Origin: Anthopleura xanthogrammica
Taxonomy: Eukaryota; Cnidaria; Anthozoa; Actiniaria; Actiniidae
NCBI GenBank assembly: GCA_964019055.1
Contig: OZ025216.1
Span: forward strand, 12,236,414-12,300,413
Direction: 5' to 3'
DNA length: 64,000 nt
Part shown: positions 63,017-64,000 of the stretch, one piece after another
How positions within the stretch are numbered: the first letter of the stretch is position 1
Layout: each line of letters opens with the position of its first letter
The notes under the pieces: generated by a model
Seen by the model: the letters and a program-made list of their open reading frames with translations, nothing else
Told to the model about the DNA's origin: nothing
Database searches by the model: none
Position numbers and translations under genes: made by a program

Positions 63017-64000
63017 TTTCTGCGTTCTTAAATAGAGTTTGGAAGTCTTTTGTCATGGCGAAATTGTGTCAAATTTATACGTTTTTATGCTCACTGAATT
63101 GAAGCTCTGAGAAAAACCTTTGACCTTTCTAAGAAGCGAGGACTAAGAAATTCAATAAAAATACTGTGTCCACGTACTTATAAAGATTTTAAAAAAACTT
63201 GTACGAGATGTTTGTACAAGTCAAACCGTTTTACTGACACTTTGGGATTAATTTGATACCGAGATATTCTGGGGGTTATCCAAGATAAAGATATCTGACA
63301 AAGCAGACGAGACAAGACAAAATAATCGTGAGCATCGGAAAACGTCATGTTGTGAATCGAATAGTTTTAATTATGGAGGTATTTATTGCAGTCTTCTGCT
63401 CTCTTTATGGAACTTGGAATGCCTTTGTACTTTAGTCGTGGATTACAAAGTCTGTACTATCTCGTTATAACACATTTCAAAAAGTTCAAAGTAAAAGTTC
63501 AAAGTAATTTGTACTTCAAATGTCTTTGTCCCTTACGTAGTTGAAGTACCTTAAAATAGGAATAGTGTTATCTCGAAAATGGCTCACAATTATTCAAGAT
63601 TATTCACAGGAAAATGAAATATTTTGGCAATATTTTTATGGTAAGGATAAAATATCAGGTTTTGACATAAGACAGACACAACTACAATTAGTCTTCAGTA
63701 TTGAGTTTACAAAATGTGACATCTACGTGACACGTGCGTGACGATGTGTTACTCGTGTAACAAATTGAATTTTTAGTCCCTTAGTGGTCTGAGTCAGGCA
63801 TTTTTTGAAAACCATTTGTCGGAAACCAAAAACCTAGTGGTCTGGGTTGTGGCAGAAAAAAACGTGAATATAATCGCTTTTATGATGAAATAGTGAAAGA
63901 CATTAAACGTTAAATAGATTGATGTCGATGTTGATGACAGAAGTGATGACGTCACACACAAAAATTAAGAACTGGTGACACTATCGGAAAATCCATGTAT
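63017..64000. other. Right edge, no gene seen
   Basis: A/T-rich non-coding DNA, expected to be intron of the partial plus-strand gene. Short ORFs have no recognisable content. A duplicated AAAGTTCAAAGTAAAAGTTC stretch lies at about 63,481. Confidence 0.3.

Overview
The window is animal nuclear DNA, most likely from an anthozoan cnidarian such as a reef coral. Genes have small exons with GT-AG introns. The gene set is alpha-tubulin acetyltransferase, secreted cadherins with a cysteine-rich N-terminal domain, a large TPR-CHAT protein and a YtcJ-type amidohydrolase. The noncoding DNA is full of short palindromic transposons and tRNA-derived SINEs. The coral assignment is inference from content; no species can be named.

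Layout. 0.5-5.3 kb (+): ATAT1, eleven exons that join in one frame (507 aa). 6.1-7.8 kb (-): an intronless amidohydrolase. 7.9-33.1 kb: a tandem segmental duplication. Unit A (about 7,926-19,180) and unit B (about 19,903-33,109) each carry one complete minus-strand gene for a secreted multi-cadherin protein (815 aa in A, 1045 aa in B). A fragment of ATAT1 exon 10 with its upstream intron lies at the junction. Comparing the units gives filled and empty sites for several mobile elements and shows that A lost two cadherin repeats by an in-frame deletion. 34.0-38.6 kb (-): a two-exon TPR-CHAT gene (1192 aa). 39.0-39.5 kb: a broken non-LTR reverse transcriptase fragment. 40-47 kb: foldback elements and other repeats. 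43.7-64 kb (+): N-terminal exons of an unidentified Ser/Arg-rich protein with several alternative first exons, running off the right edge.

The most notable object is a 9,154-bp DNA transposon at 47,479-56,632, flanked on both sides by TTAA. It has near-identical inverted terminal repeats of about 2.5 kb around a body of about 4.15 kb. One apparently intact seven-exon minus-strand gene (about 1172 aa by my splicing) starts inside the right repeat and continues through the body. The protein has a Cys/His-rich N terminus, a second Cys/His cluster, a probable RNase H-like DDD catalytic core, a C2H2 finger, a PCNA-binding-like motif and a SAP-like C terminus. The left repeat holds a second copy of the promoter and exons 1-3, pointing inward, so the element has two convergent promoters. 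It lies in an intron of the unidentified plus-strand gene, 112 bp before an exon. A 575-bp TTAA-flanked element in unit A, with an empty site in unit B, has termini of a similar GGAGGC type.

All exon structures were assembled by eye from splice consensus and phase. No alignment, domain or repeat search was run.
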